Below, in pieces: positions 39,359 to 51,357 of a stretch of 64,000 bases of DNA (position 1 is the stretch's first letter; each line of letters starts with the position of its first letter). The notes under the pieces were generated by a model, which saw only the letters and a program-made list of their open reading frames with translations, was not told where the DNA came from and ran no database searches. The position numbers and the translations under genes were made by a program. Origin of the DNA: Onchocerca lupi (taxonomy: Eukaryota; Nematoda; Chromadorea; Rhabditida; Onchocercidae); contig JAOVVO010000028.1 in the NCBI GenBank assembly GCA_028564675.1, positions 124,001 through 188,000 on the forward strand. The letters run 5' to 3'.

Positions 39359-41120
39359 TTTTTTGTCTTTAATTTTAAGTTGGAGCATTTCCTTTTTCTC
39401 ATAATTTCGTCATTTTTTTTTCTAACTTTTAACCTATTCATGTCTCACTATATTTTATTCATTTTGAACTTCTTTGATTTTTAAATTAATCTTTAAGTTT
39501 TGAATACATTTTCAAATTTCATAATTCGTTTTAAAATACTATTAGAACATATATATATTTATATTTATTGTACTCATCTTTGCTGCTTTGAGGGTGTTTG
39601 GTCTTACCGTAAAATTATGTTATAATGATACTAAGTCATCTAATTTTGTAATTACATGTTTGGTTTGTGATGGTTTTTTGTCCGCTTTTGTAATGAATCA
39701 CTTTTATGCTCTATAAAATTATTAACGCATCATGTCCTGAACAGAGAAGTGGAACCCCAAAAATATCGGATGTTGTGGTTGACCACTCCAAGTTTTTTTG
39801 GCAGTTGGTAGTAATAATGTCCTTTTTGAATATAAAAATATATTAAATCTTAAATCATTCAGGTGAAGACATTAGTAATTTAGCAATTTATAGATGGGGC
39901 AGATGCAAGCTAGCAACTTTTGGCATAAGTTAGGTCGTTTAAGTTGGTTTTTGCGATTGTAATTGTATAAAAGTTATAATGCTAATTCTATAAAAGACAT
40001 TTCTTATTAAACAAAAAATCACTTCCAAATGCTGTTCGGGAAGTAACACTTCTGTGATTGTCGTAAATGCAAGAAGCATTTCACTGAATGGTAATCATTC
40101 TGGTGGCGGCGATTTCTTCGCAGATTTTTAAATCATATTCATCGAAACTTTGAACACAATCTGAAGGAAGTTGCAGTCAGTTTAGTTGTACTTTTATTTT
40201 ATCAACTGACAGTAACTACTGTTTCATTCTTACATCAGAACCTGGGCAGAAAGATTTAAGTTTACTCTCGGACATTTCACTGAAATTAGTTTGCTGTAAT
40301 ATTCTTTAACTTTTTTTCTTTTTTTTCTGGCCCTTCCTGAATATTGGTTTTTGTTGTGACAATTACTGACTGTAAGCTGTTGATGTTAACGAATCCTTGA
40401 GAAGTTGAATGATGTATAAATAACGTGGGGCTTACTGTTGTCGAGAGAGAAATGTACAGCTCATCATTTGATCTAGATATTTATGGGCCGCAAAAGCATG
40501 ATTAATATTATTCGAATTACTCTCGTAAGAATGCGCGAAATTTCTCGGATCATCGTCTAATTTTTTGCTGGTAATGATTTAGGACAGTTATTGTACTGGC
40601 TGAGGAAAATGGCAAATTATACTACTGATATTTCGGACTAAGGAGTTCTCGACCTGCTGCCACTTGGCTGCGTGGGGAATCTTGGATTAATACCATCCAT
40701 GAAGTTCCTTCACGAGTCAGATTTTCTGGGAATTTTGTGTGATTATCCTATGCCGAGGGATAGAGGTTCAGAAATATGGTCTGCAGTGTACAAGAAGAAT
40801 TTCATTAATTATGAAATTACTTCTGGCAATGTTTCTCGGCAACTTCCTTCCCCTCCCCACTCCTCGTAAGTGAGATGAAGACGCAATGGACCATAACAGT
40901 TGCATTAAGGTACTCACAAATTATTACGAATGTTTCACTAGTCACGTGAAATATATAGTCGGTACGAGCTGTGTTATGAAGATTGTATCGGCGTGTATTC
41001 TGGGTGATGAATGTTCTGGGGATTCTGGAGGTTGAGTTCTAGTTACCGTTGTTGGAGTCGATCTTCAAACTATTCTTGTGCAAATAATATTACCACTTAC
41101 TTAATCTTCTGTTGTTTAAG

Positions 41121-41160
41121 TTAAAGTACTACTCAATTTGTTAAAGTACTACTCAATTTG
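41121..41160. repeat. Perfect 20-bp tandem duplication
   Basis: TTAAAGTACTACTCAATTTG at 41121-41140 is repeated without change at 41141-41160. Confidence 0.95.
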
Positions 41161-42007
41161 TTTGCATGCACGTGAACACTTCATTCTTGCTTTCTCTAGA
41201 TGTTTTTTTAGATATCCATTTCAAAAATTTCATTAAATTTATGAAAGAGCACTCGAAATTTTCAGATTTTTAGAACTTTGCAGTTTGCTTTGAGCATGTC
41301 TTGCATAGTCATGTTTCTCATTCTATCACACCTCCAAAAACTTTCTAATAGTGCCAATGACATTGAATTTTAAGTACAGTCTGATATATCACTAAAAATA
41401 GGCTACATTATATGGTGTGTTTCAATTCCAAAGATGCATCACTTGTTTCGTGCGAAACATGCCATCCGGCAAACAGATTCATTTTTTTCGATTTAGTTTT
41501 CAAGGTTAAACGAATGAGATCGAATGAGATAGGTTTTGAACTTCTGACAAAGAAAAAAGGAAGATAATGGGACTCGAATTTTCAAGACGTAGGAGCATGT
41601 CATATCAAAAGTAATATATTGGAACTTATGACGATTCAATTAAAGTAAAACTATGACCTTTTAAAACATAGGTCCTCATTCTAATTTTAGGCTTCCGAAC
41701 ATTGTATTAAATGTAAGGATTGTACTGATGATGATATTTGTGCAGGCTCTGGAAGACTGCTTCTGGGATTAAGCTTTTGCCATATCGAATCATTCTATTT
41801 AGTCCATTTTCTCATCTGTAGTCAAGCTATTGAATTACAGTTTAAATTCGAAAATGGAAGAGATTCGGATATATTAATGTCAGTTTTGAATTTGCATAAT
41901 AAAATTGAATAGCGTGGCTCATAAATGATTTTCCTATTTTTTAAAAGAAATTTCCAGCAGAGAAACGATTTTCTGACTATCACGAATTTTTGAGCCAATT
42001 TGAAACA

Positions 42008-42888
42008 ATGGCTGATGAGTCACAAACATCAGGTGGAACAACTGGTAATAATAATTCAGCAACTGGACCAGCGCCAACTTCGTCATCCGAATATATCAAA
42101 TTGAGAGTTGTAGGCCAGGTACGACTTATTTTTGAACAATATATGATCCAAAACCAAATTTATCATGAATCGCGATATATCGGCGGTTGCTTTGTTTAGG
42201 ATAATCCTGCAGAGAAATCTGTTTTAAATCCAAGGTTCTATTCAAACTATTTCCATTAACTTTTATTTGTTTCAGGACTCGAATGAGGTGCATTTTCGTG
42301 TGAAATTTGGCACTAGTATGGGGAAACTGAAAAAATCATATGCAGATCGAATGGGTGTTGATGTCGGTTCACTGCGCTTTTTATTTGATGGGCGACGAAT
42401 CAATGATGAAGATACTCCTAAGACACTAGAAATTGAGGAGGATGACATAATTGAAGTAAGTTAATTTCGTGTTAATTAGAAGATCTAAATTAACGAACTG
42501 TTTCTTTAGGATAGGTTGTAGTCACTTGTTCTTTATTCCAATGGTTAATGAGGATTTCTCAAAAATTTATGTTCTCTTCTTTCCATCTCTAGCTAATCAG
42601 TATTCAGAAGTGAAATCTGGTCTTGCATTTGTTCAGTCAAATTACACCATTCACTTATTATTACGCTATTTCTTTTTGTCTTTATCGAAGTCTACGAAAT
42701 TCACATTTATATGTTAATGTTATTTACCTCCGACATTCTCAAAATATAGGAAGATTTCAGATAGTTATATATATTAATGTGAGTTTTGTTTGCTTTTCAT
42801 TCGAAAAGCAAAGAAGCATGGATAACTTTTAATTTTACTTTCATTTCAGGTTTATCAAGAGCAAGTTGGTGGTCACTCTTTCCATTGA
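42008..42888 (+). CDS. smo-1: SUMO, small ubiquitin-like modifier
   Basis: Ubiquitin-like protein conjugated to lysines through the E1 (AOS1/UBA2) and UBC9. Three exons: 42008-42118, 42276-42455, 42850-42888; 109 aa. A Ser/Thr/Asn-rich flexible N-terminus (residues 1-25) precedes the beta-grasp fold: YIKLRVVGQDSNEVHFRVK, GKLKKSYADRMG, LRFLFDGRRINDEDTPKTL and EEDDIIEVYQEQVGG. The mature end is the diglycine at residues 104-105, followed by a four-residue propeptide (HSFH) for a SUMO protease to remove. Length and the single diglycine fit one SUMO1-like gene, the usual nematode state. The ATG is at 42008. A TTTCCAG at 41951-41957 upstream may be the trans-splice acceptor. Confidence 0.97.
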
Positions 42889-44929
42889 AAAAATTTGCAT
42901 AACCATTAAGATACTGGTCTCCTTTTCCTGGCTCTAATTTCTTTTTTTCGTATCAACATTTGTTATTGATAATATTTCATAACAATGTTTATGCCAATTT
43001 TGACTTTGAATTTGTTATCTTCAGTCAGTCGTATACTCTTCACTGTTTTATTCTCTCCTTTGTTTTACAGCTTCTCATTTTCCATTTATTTTCTGTTTGT
43101 TTGTTCACCATTTTCCGTATTTCTTCTAAGAAGCGATGATGTGACTCGTTTGCACATTCGTAATGTGGAAAAATCCTTTCCGAAAAAAAGTTGGATGTTT
43201 CCGAAAATTTCTTCTTTATCAAAATTTGACTTGCAAAACTGATGAAACGTTTTTTGTTTTTCTCTGTTTTTGTTTTAGTATTTATTTCAAATCCTCCTTG
43301 TTATATCGACAAGGTTTGTCCTCTGTTCTGTTAATGGTCACACAAATATCGTACATTTTGTAGGTTGGGATGTTTAGACTATTATAGCCAGATTCAGATA
43401 ACAATTTGAATGATTGCATAAAGTTTGACTGAATTTCCCCTGTCATTACTGTTAGATGGTTTCTCTTGCAAACTATTTTTTCATCTAGTTGGAGTTTTTT
43501 AATTTGTTTTAGTACATATTATGTATGTTTCCCATAATTTTGCATAAATTTGTTCTGAATTGATCTATAATTCCCAAATTCTTTTCAAATACAAATATCC
43601 ATATTACATTAACTTCTAAGCATTACGCTAGAAGTCTGGAAAATTTTGACCGTTCTGATTCTTCCATATTGTGTCAGTGTGTGATTCGGAGGGCGCCAGT
43701 AGTGCCAGTATCAGATGAATCAGTTATTTCACAACTGTTATGTTTCTGTTACAATAGTATTCAATTCCTTATAATCCGAACATTGTTGAATTGCTTGGCT
43801 GAACGGAAATATATCCAAATGATGTTGATGCTACTGTCTTCGTGCGCACTGGTTTATAAATGATATGCTGAACTCGTATTATTTTAAAAAATTAGAAGTA
43901 TTGATTGCATATAATGAATAAATTGGTAATAAATATTGAGCATTATCGGTCATTATATTATGTAATTTGAAGTGTTAATTTAACTTATTTTACATTTTGA
44001 TAGCTTATATATTACATGTTCCAGGATACATGAAAAGTTTTACCCTTGTCTTTGGAGAAAATAGAACTCAATGAAACGATGAAACAAGATGTAAGTCATT
44101 CGTGGCAGTGATGTAAAATGTAGGGAAGTATGAAAATAAATGACAGGTTGACATGCAGAGAAGTAAATGCGTTAAATTCTAAGTTTCTGAGTAAATTTCA
44201 AATAAAAATCTTCAAATAAACTGGTAATTTCTTAGGTCTGTTTTTAGAAAGATTTCTGAGGCTAAAAGTTATCGGCTGAAATAACATCGTCATCGAAAGA
44301 ATCTTAGTGGTAAGAATAGTAATTTAGAGAAAATGACGAGCAAGTACATCATAAAAGCGAAAGACAAACAATTCAATTGAATCAAAAATTAAACCAAGAA
44401 ACAATGCAGAAGTTGGGTATAAGACTTTGCAAAGTTAGTTGATATATAATTTATATACAACACAATATGGAACAAAATATATATATGTTTTGAAATTTCC
44501 GCATAATCAACCGAGGACTGTTAGGGATTTTTTTTTTTGAGAAAACAAAGATTTTTTTTTTTTTTTTTTTTTTTAGTAAATCGTCTTGTTCGCTGATATT
44601 TGGTTATGGAAGTTAATCGATTGACCGCATTTCATTTAATTCATTAGATTGAAACATAAAATAGAAAAGTTACAGAAATGACTATGAATGAGATAAAACA
44701 ACTTTGTTTATTTGTGAAAATAATCTCAAGAAAACTATTTCGAAGTGATACAAAATCTTTAAATTTCCAAGTGTTAATTTAATCTTTATAAAAATTGTTT
44801 GTTTGAGAATAAGATAGAAAGTAATCTAAATAACAAATTCTGAATATGTTCGGAATAATATTTGCAAGTTTGAAATAATATTTCTCATTTCAAAAACTCT
44901 TTCTTCCCATGCCAAAACAATTATCTAAT
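42889..44929. other. Spacer between SUMO and the BEL/Pao insertion
   Basis: SUMO 3' flank. AATAAA signals occur near 43917 and 43931 but lie far from the stop codon. A poly-T run of about 22 covers 44553-44574. No coding exon is supported. Confidence 0.6.
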
Positions 44930-44934
44930 ATCCT

Positions 44935-45475
44935 GTATCGCGAAAGTCGCGAAAACTAAAATAAAATAAAATTTTAAACAAATAAAATTGGGAACGTTTT
45001 CCGCACGGTCTTAACTTCAAAATTATATTTTGTAAGAATTTTCTAGAAAAATGATTCATCTCATTATACAAAACCTTTAACATTTTCCCATGTCGAAAAT
45101 TTAATTCCTTATTTAACTTGTACTCATAGTGCACATCTGTAAAAAAAAATTGTATTCTCCCATGCAACTATTTTCCAACAGCTTGAGAAAATTGTCAACC
45201 ATTTTTTGTCATTTAACATATCTGTATGTTAAATGTACTTTCTCATGAAACAATCTTGCAATAGCTTGAGAAAATTGTAATTCTGTTTAATCACTCCCAA
45301 TTCTTACCACTATATAAGCTAGCCATATTGCTCACAAATTATGGCTTCTTCATTCATCCACCTACTACAACCACGTGCCAGTCGTCACTCATCGTTCCCC
45401 CCTTTCTTTTTAATTTTTATCTTTTATTTTGTTATTATCGTCTTAATTAATAAAACTTCGCATTACTTTCGCGAC
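44935..45475 (+). repeat. 5' LTR
   Basis: Matches 50140-50678. It holds a TATATAAG box at 45311-45318, an 11-bp perfect inverted repeat (45210-45220 with 45225-45235), and a motif AGCTTGAGAAAATTGT present twice. The TATA box places the likely transcription start near 45340, next to the ATG at 45341. Confidence 0.93.
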
Positions 45476-48316
45476 ATTATTTTGGTGCCCGAGGTGAGGT
45501 TAACAATGTCGACCTCGCTTAATCAATCAGCACAACCAACAATTGGTAGGATAATCGAACTCCTGGAAGAAATCAAGGGACTTGATTTATCATCACCAGA
45601 TCGAAACCAGCCGCTAGAAGAGCAGAAAAAACAATGCGAAATCAAGAAACGGATCGTCAAAGATAAAATCAAGCGACTCGAAACATATGTTGGCATATTG
45701 GAAACAATCAACCAAAAATGGTTGGACCTTATACAGCAAACTACGAAAGCAACAATGAAAGAGGAAGAAGGAAAGTATGAGGAAATGGTCAACGACAAAC
45801 AAGGTATTTTACACATGATTAATAATAGTAAAGAAACTATCATTACCTTAAATTCATACTATGATGATTTGGAATTAGCCCTTCAACAAGAAAAGTTGAT
45901 GGTTGTTAAAGAAAAAGAAATGACGAACCCCTCATCTGCCTATCATTCAACAATCAATTTACCACAGTTACCATTACCAACCTTTAGTGGAGATCTAAAG
46001 CTGTGGCGAGAATTTTGGAATAGCTTTAATGCAGCTGTACATCTTCAGGAAATTCCAAACATTCAAAAGCTTACTTATTTGATTTCATGTTTAAAAGGAG
46101 AAGCATTGGAGGCCATAAGAGGGTTTGAAGTAGCTCCAGAGAATTATGAATTAATAAGACAGGTGTTAATTGATAAATACGGTAATCCGGCTACTATAAA
46201 GAAATCGTTATACAACGAATTCCATTCCATTCAACGGAACGACAAAGAATGGAAATCAAGAGTCGAAGCGATGGAAAAAATTCTTCGACAGTTAGAAGCA
46301 TTGGGCGAAAATCTGGAACATTCCAGTATTGAAGCAACAATTGAAAGCAGTCTACCACCATGGATTTTGGATAAAGTCTATCAAATGAAAACAGAAAGAG
46401 AAACTTGGACGGTAAGTAGTTTACGAAAATTTTTAATGACATTAATCCAGAGAAATGAAGAAGTAAATAGAAATCAGATTCCCCAAAAGGAACCAATTCC
46501 AAAAAGAAGACCTCATTTTCAAAAGGGGAGAGGAACCTCCGCCTTATTCATAACAAAACAATCAACTGGAGCGGGAAACTTTCAATCAAGTAATAAAACA
46601 AAGTTTAACAAAGAAAAAAGACCGTGCATATTTTGCAACAAAAACCATTGGGATAATGAATGCCCAAATTGCCTCACGGCTAAACAACGATTTGAACGCC
46701 TGAAGGAACTTAAGGCATGCAATAATTGTTTCCGCACGAACCATGCAACAAGTGATTACAAACAAAAGAAACGTGTATGTTTCCACTGCAAAGGCCAACA
46801 CAATACAGTGTTGTGCTACAAGAAATATGGCTCTATCAGTAATGGTCCCAACAAAGAAGAAGCAAATTCAACAATTATTATAAATTCACTGAATCAACAA
46901 CTTAATCATCAAGGTAGGAAGGTTTTATTAATGTGCAAAGAAATTGGAGCAGTTAACCCAAATCAACTGGAGACTCAAGAAGAAGCCTTAGTATTATTTG
47001 ATCCAGGTTCCCAATCATCCTTTGTGTCAAAAAAGCTAGCCAATCGTTTAAGTCTAACCGGAACTACGAAGGAAGAATTAAAGTTCTTTTTTTTCGGTAA
47101 CCAATTTTCCAAATCTTACCGAACTAATAAGGTAGAAATCGGAATAAGAACTTTAGAATCTAAAATCATAAATATAAATGCTTATGTATATAAATGCTTA
47201 GACTATTTAACAGAGAAATTACAAATTATTGCTCCAACTTCTTATGATATAAATTATATCACACGTCAGAAACAATTAGATGAGTCGGAAGGATATTGGA
47301 GAAGACCCGACATTATAATCGGAAATGATTATTTCCTCGAATTTATGCAACCATACAAATGCCATCGCATGTCATCAGGATTCTACCTACTTCAAACTAA
47401 TGTCGGACCTATAATAACAAGTTGTGGATATACCAATATGTCTAGTAAATCCGATAGTTTTAATATTAACTCTATTAATGTAACCACTATTATTACTAAT
47501 CCAGACATTGATCAGTTTTGGAAATTGGAAGTAATAGGGATTCAAGAACAACCAAATGAACAAGATGACGAGAAGGCATTGGAACAATTTAAAAATTGCA
47601 TTACCAAAGAAAACAACCGATATCAAGTTTGTTGGCCATGGAAAGATTCAAAGGATAACTTACAAGATAATTATGGTCTTTGCTATGGACGATTAAAGGC
47701 GTTAATCAAACGACTTCAAAACTACCAGTCTTTGCTCGAACGTTATAACGAGATAATCAAGGAGCAATTACAATCTAACATTATTGAGAAAGTGACAACA
47801 AATATGGATCAAGAAGGTATTATACATTATTTGCCTCATCATGAAGTATTAACCCCAGAAAAGACAACTACAAAATTACGAATTGTCTACGATGCTTCAG
47901 CCCACATTAAAGGAGAAAAAAGTCTGAATAGTGTATTATATCGTGGTCCCATTACATTACCTGATTTAGCTGGTGTTTTGCTCCGTTTCAGAATGATGAA
48001 AATTGTCGTAATAGCAGATATAGAAAAAGCCTTTTTGCAATTGGAATTACATCCGTCGGAGAGGAATTGTACTCAAGAGAAATTAATTAAATATTGGTCA
48101 CGCACAAATGAAGCCTTAGATAAATTTTGGGAATTATGGAAAAGGGAATATCTAAATAGTTTAAAGGAACGGACCCAAAGAAATCACATCTCCCCAAGAT
48201 TAGTTAATGCAAGGGAGCCTGTGGAACAAGAAATTGTATTAATCAATGAATCAGAAATTCCCCGCGGAATGTGGAAACTAGCAAAAATAAAAGAAATCAA
48301 GAGAGGACGAGATTGA
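45341..48316 (+). pseudogene. BEL/Pao gag-protease-RT polyprotein with in-frame internal deletion
   Basis: Open for 991 codons from an ATG inside the LTR. The ATG at 45506, just after the primer site, is the more likely start. Seen: a coiled-coil N-terminus, a DUF1759-like gag core (LPTFSGDLKLWREFWNSFN, residues about 208-226), CCHC-type knuckles (CIFCNKNHWDNEC at about 429, CFHCKGQHNTVLC), and an aspartic protease start with D-P-G (LFDPGSQSSFVS, about 552). The first part of reverse transcriptase follows (LRIVYDASA about 846, IADIEKAFLQLELHP about 890). At about nt 48070 the protein passes directly into the tail normally found after integrase (IKYWSRTNEALDKFWELWKR, RGMWKLAKIKEIKRGRD). The RT catalytic YxDD, RNase H and integrase are missing although the frame stays open. 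A TGA at 48314-48316 cuts the tail short. Recognisable tail sequence (LPHGKLL, VNLLYPLE) continues in frame for about 29 codons to TAA at 48404-48406. Confidence 0.9.
45483..45500 (+). other. Primer binding site
   Basis: TGGTGCCCGAGGTGAGG starts about 7 bp after the 5' LTR. TGG is the complement of the tRNA CCA end, and the implied primer would end CACCTCGGGCACCA. I cannot assign the tRNA identity without a tRNA set from the host. Confidence 0.65.
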
Positions 48317-48448
48317 CAAATAAGAAATGCTATAATTGAATTACCACATGGAAAACTACTCGATAGGCCAGTGAACCTATTATACCCTCTAGAAGTTGAT
48401 GACTAAGAAATAAAAGAAACTGATCAACAATCAACTCCAGAAATCCCA

Positions 48449-49117
48449 ATGCAACATTTAGAACCGGAGGAACCGATTGCTAGAAGAACCAGAAGGGCTA
48501 CACTGATACAAGAAGGAACTCGATCAATTACTAAGTCAATAACGAATTGTTTATTTTTAGCAGTACTGCTCCTCATAACCGCAGTTGGAACAAACGCCAA
48601 GCAAAATTGTAAATGGATATCAGGTACTCCTTTTAATATCCCGCAAAAATGGAATTGTAACGAAATTACACAACAAGGGGTCACATTGGCTCAAGTCACA
48701 GTTTATACTCGAACTCATATTCGGATACCTGCAATCAAATGCAGTAATATTACTCGAACAGTGTGTACCAAGGCCTTTTTAAGATTATCTTTATCCGTAG
48801 TATCTGATGAAACCACCACTACAGCTATATCTTCTCATTTTTGTACAATTTTAAACAGCCAATTGGAACTAAATGGATCACCGTTGAAAAAGGTTGCTCA
48901 AAATAAATGGACAACAAACAATAATGTACAATATTCTTACGGTTGGTTAGGAATCAGATGCCAATCGACAACAAACTTCATATTGGAAAAAGGATCGCTC
49001 CTCCTTTATGATGGTAACGGATCATTATCAGATCTTGATGATATCAATCACTGTAATACACACAGTGGTAAATGTATATTAAGTACAAGCATTGTGCTTT
49101 GGAACAATAACAAATAA
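48449..49117 (+). pseudogene. Env-like glycoprotein, N-terminal part
   Basis: A 222-codon frame. After a basic stretch (ARRTRRAT), a hydrophobic signal-type segment (CLFLAVLLLITAVGTNA, residues about 35-51) leads into a Cys-rich ectodomain with several N-x-S/T sites (for example CSNITRTVC, GNGSLSD). The frame stops at TAA 49115-49117 and overlaps the next ORF, which is in a different frame. The two read as halves of one envelope-like protein broken by a frameshift near 49090. The role is inferred from position after pol and from topology. I do not recognise the specific env family. Confidence 0.7.
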
Positions 49118-50147
49118 ATGTTTGTATAAAAGAATTGGGAAATATAATGCCCAAATCTATGAGAAGCATATTATTATAGACCAATTGCAAACATCATTCA
49201 CTTTTAAGAAAATTGAGAAAATAAACGACATGACTTGCAATTTTTCCAAACCTTATCTTATGAATGGGGATACGATCATCGATGAAGGAGTCGATCGATG
49301 GCAATCAGAAAATGCAATGAACCCAGATTCCAATGGTCAGCTAATTATGAAGGAAACAAACGATGAAGAAGAAAATAAGTCAAGTAAATTTGATCCTGCG
49401 AATATTAAATTCCAATACATTTTTGATGTTCTAAACTTACAACTTAAGCAACAGTTAATTGAAACACAACGACGAAGTTGTGAAAATAGAAATAACTTAT
49501 TACTCATAATAGAATGGTTATCGACTAGTAACCCAACCTTAGCAGCTAGATTACTATTACAAAGAAGTGATATTATAGCTAGAAGAGTTAGTGATAAGTT
49601 ATTAATAGCACCTTGCAACGTTAACAAGTCTGAATGGAAGAAAGTCGAATTCCAAGCAGGCATCGTTAGCACATTCGAAATTGAAAGGATCAACGCAGAA
49701 TTAGAAATATTAGCTCAAAGACACAAAATAATCAACTCAAATGCTGACCTACCAAAACCAGAATCTCTTTGGACAGAATTAGATCAACAAGGAGAAGAAT
49801 TAATTGAACAATTTGCAGTACAATTTGGAAAGACTACTGAGACAATAGAAGAAGAATTAGCACAGATAACAGCTCATTGGAAATTCATCATTACTGGTGT
49901 AATTATTTCTGTAACTTTAATCATGATTATTGTTGTAGAACTAAAATTTAAGTTAATTCGTTTCATTTTCCATTTTCTATGTAACAAAAAACAAAAACGT
50001 ATGGAATCCATTCCTATGAGAATACTCCAAATTCCTTTAAATGGACACAGAGATCGAAATTCCCATAATCGACATATCACTTTATCCCACAATCCAATTA
50101 TTCACTCCTTAAACTCATCTAACCCCCTCTCTCCGGAATGTCGCTAA
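49092..50147 (+). pseudogene. Env-like glycoprotein, C-terminal part with membrane anchor
   Basis: A 351-codon frame overlapping the previous ORF by 26 nt. It shows a mostly helical region (YIFDVLNLQLKQQLIETQRR), a segment ahead of a hydrophobic anchor (FIITGVIISVTLIMIIVVEL, residues about 269-288), and a basic cytoplasmic tail (CNKKQKRME). The stop is TAA at 50145-50147, a few bases inside the 3' LTR. A single C-terminal anchor with a short tail is the topology of a fusion-type envelope. The ORF begins mid-protein, consistent with a frameshift rather than an independent start. Confidence 0.7.
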
Positions 50148-50678
50148 AGTCGCGAAAACTAAAATAAAATAAAATTTTAAACAAATAAAATTGGGAACGT
50201 TTTCCGTACGGTCTTAACTTCAAAATTATATTTTGTAAGAATTTTCAAGAAAAATGATTCATCTCATTATACAAAACCTTTAACATTTTCCCATGTCGAA
50301 AATTTAATTCCTTATTTAACTTGTACTCATAGTGCACAGCTGTAAAAAAAAATTGTATTCTCCCATGCAACTATTTTCCAACAGCTTGAGAAAATTGTAA
50401 ACCATTTTTTGTCATTTAACATATCTGTATGTTAAATGTACTTTCTCATGAAACAATCTTGCAATAGCTTGAGAAAATTGTAATTCTGTTTAATCACTCC
50501 CAATTCTTACCACTATATAAGCTAGCCATATTGCTCACAAATTATGGCTTCTTCATTCATCCACCTACTACAACCACGTACCAGTCGTCACTCATCGTTC
50601 CCCCCTTTCTTTTTAATTTTTATCTTTTATTTTGTTATTATCGTCTTAATTAATAAAACTTCGCATTACTTTCGCGAC
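50140..50678 (+). repeat. 3' LTR
   Basis: Near-identical partner of 44935-45475. It lacks an AT dinucleotide near its left end. The bases just upstream are pyrimidine-rich (CCCCCTCTCTCCGG) rather than the expected polypurine tract. Confidence 0.93.
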
Positions 50679-51357
50679 ATCCTGATTGAAAATATATGGT
50701 GATGTTGTCGCTGAAATCGTGAGAATAAAAGAAAAGAATCAATGATTTTCTTTGTTTTAAATTTAACATTGCGTATTTGCTGTAGTGTAGATTGTAAAAT
50801 CATTTTTTTTTTTTTTTTTGTCTATTAAGTCAATGAGCTTCAAGAAAAAGCTCTTTTTCATCATGCGCCAACTGATAGCCCAAAACTGCATCATGATTCT
50901 CCATCTACGAATAAGAAGAGATTTCTGAGCACAAAAATCATTTCGAAAAATGCGCAGCCATGAGATCAATTGGATGGTCCAGCTTGTTTTTTCTTTTATT
51001 GCGTGATAATATCTTCTTTTCTTCATATTATTTCATCGTCATGAAAATTGTCCTTTTGGTGTTATCGAAATTGTATTGTTGATGTAATTGCTGCGTTCGT
51101 CGATGTATCAACAAATTTATCATAATAAAAGTTCAATTACGCAGGTTTAAGGCTCGTTTTTCAAGTGAGTGAAACAAGAAAATAGAAGAAACCTGTGAGA
51201 AGTGAAAAGCGGAATTCACTCTTACAATTTTGTCACGATCAGAAACAGCGATAGATGTTAACATATACGAATATAATTCATTGTCACTGCACGATTTTCG
51301 CCGTTCTAGAAAATCTTCCGTAGTTCATCAGAATTTCAAAAAAAAACTTGCTCTCTC

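Larger units (their letters stand above)
39216..42007. other. Spacer between ANKRD13 and SUMO genes
   Basis: Begins with the ANKRD13 3' UTR, which holds a 28-bp tandem repeat. A perfect 20-bp tandem duplication lies at 41121-41160. Near the right edge a TTTCCAG acceptor ends at 41957, about 50 nt before the SUMO ATG, and is a candidate spliced-leader site. The 2.8-kb gap argues against an operon with ANKRD13. No other gene is supported. Confidence 0.6.
44930..50683 (+). mobile_element. BEL/Pao LTR retrotransposon, internally deleted, env-like module retained
   Basis: A 5.75-kb insertion bounded by a 5-bp direct repeat ATCCT (44930-44934 and 50679-50683), the target duplication expected for this superfamily. 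The border is uncertain by one base because of shared nucleotides. Two LTRs of about 540 bp differ by about six substitutions and a 2-bp indel (about 99% identity), so the insertion is recent. Order inside: primer binding site, gag (DUF1759-like) with zinc knuckles, aspartic protease, start of reverse transcriptase, then directly the post-integrase C-terminal domain, then env-like ORFs. The catalytic RT motif, RNase H and integrase are absent, so the copy cannot move without help. Superfamily assignment rests on the gag/protease/RT motifs and domain order. Confidence 0.93.

Noticed and set aside
45341..45343. ATG in the LTR as the gag start
   Set aside because: It sits at the probable transcription start about 30 bp after the TATA box and the frame crosses the primer site. 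The ATG at 45506 is the likelier start.
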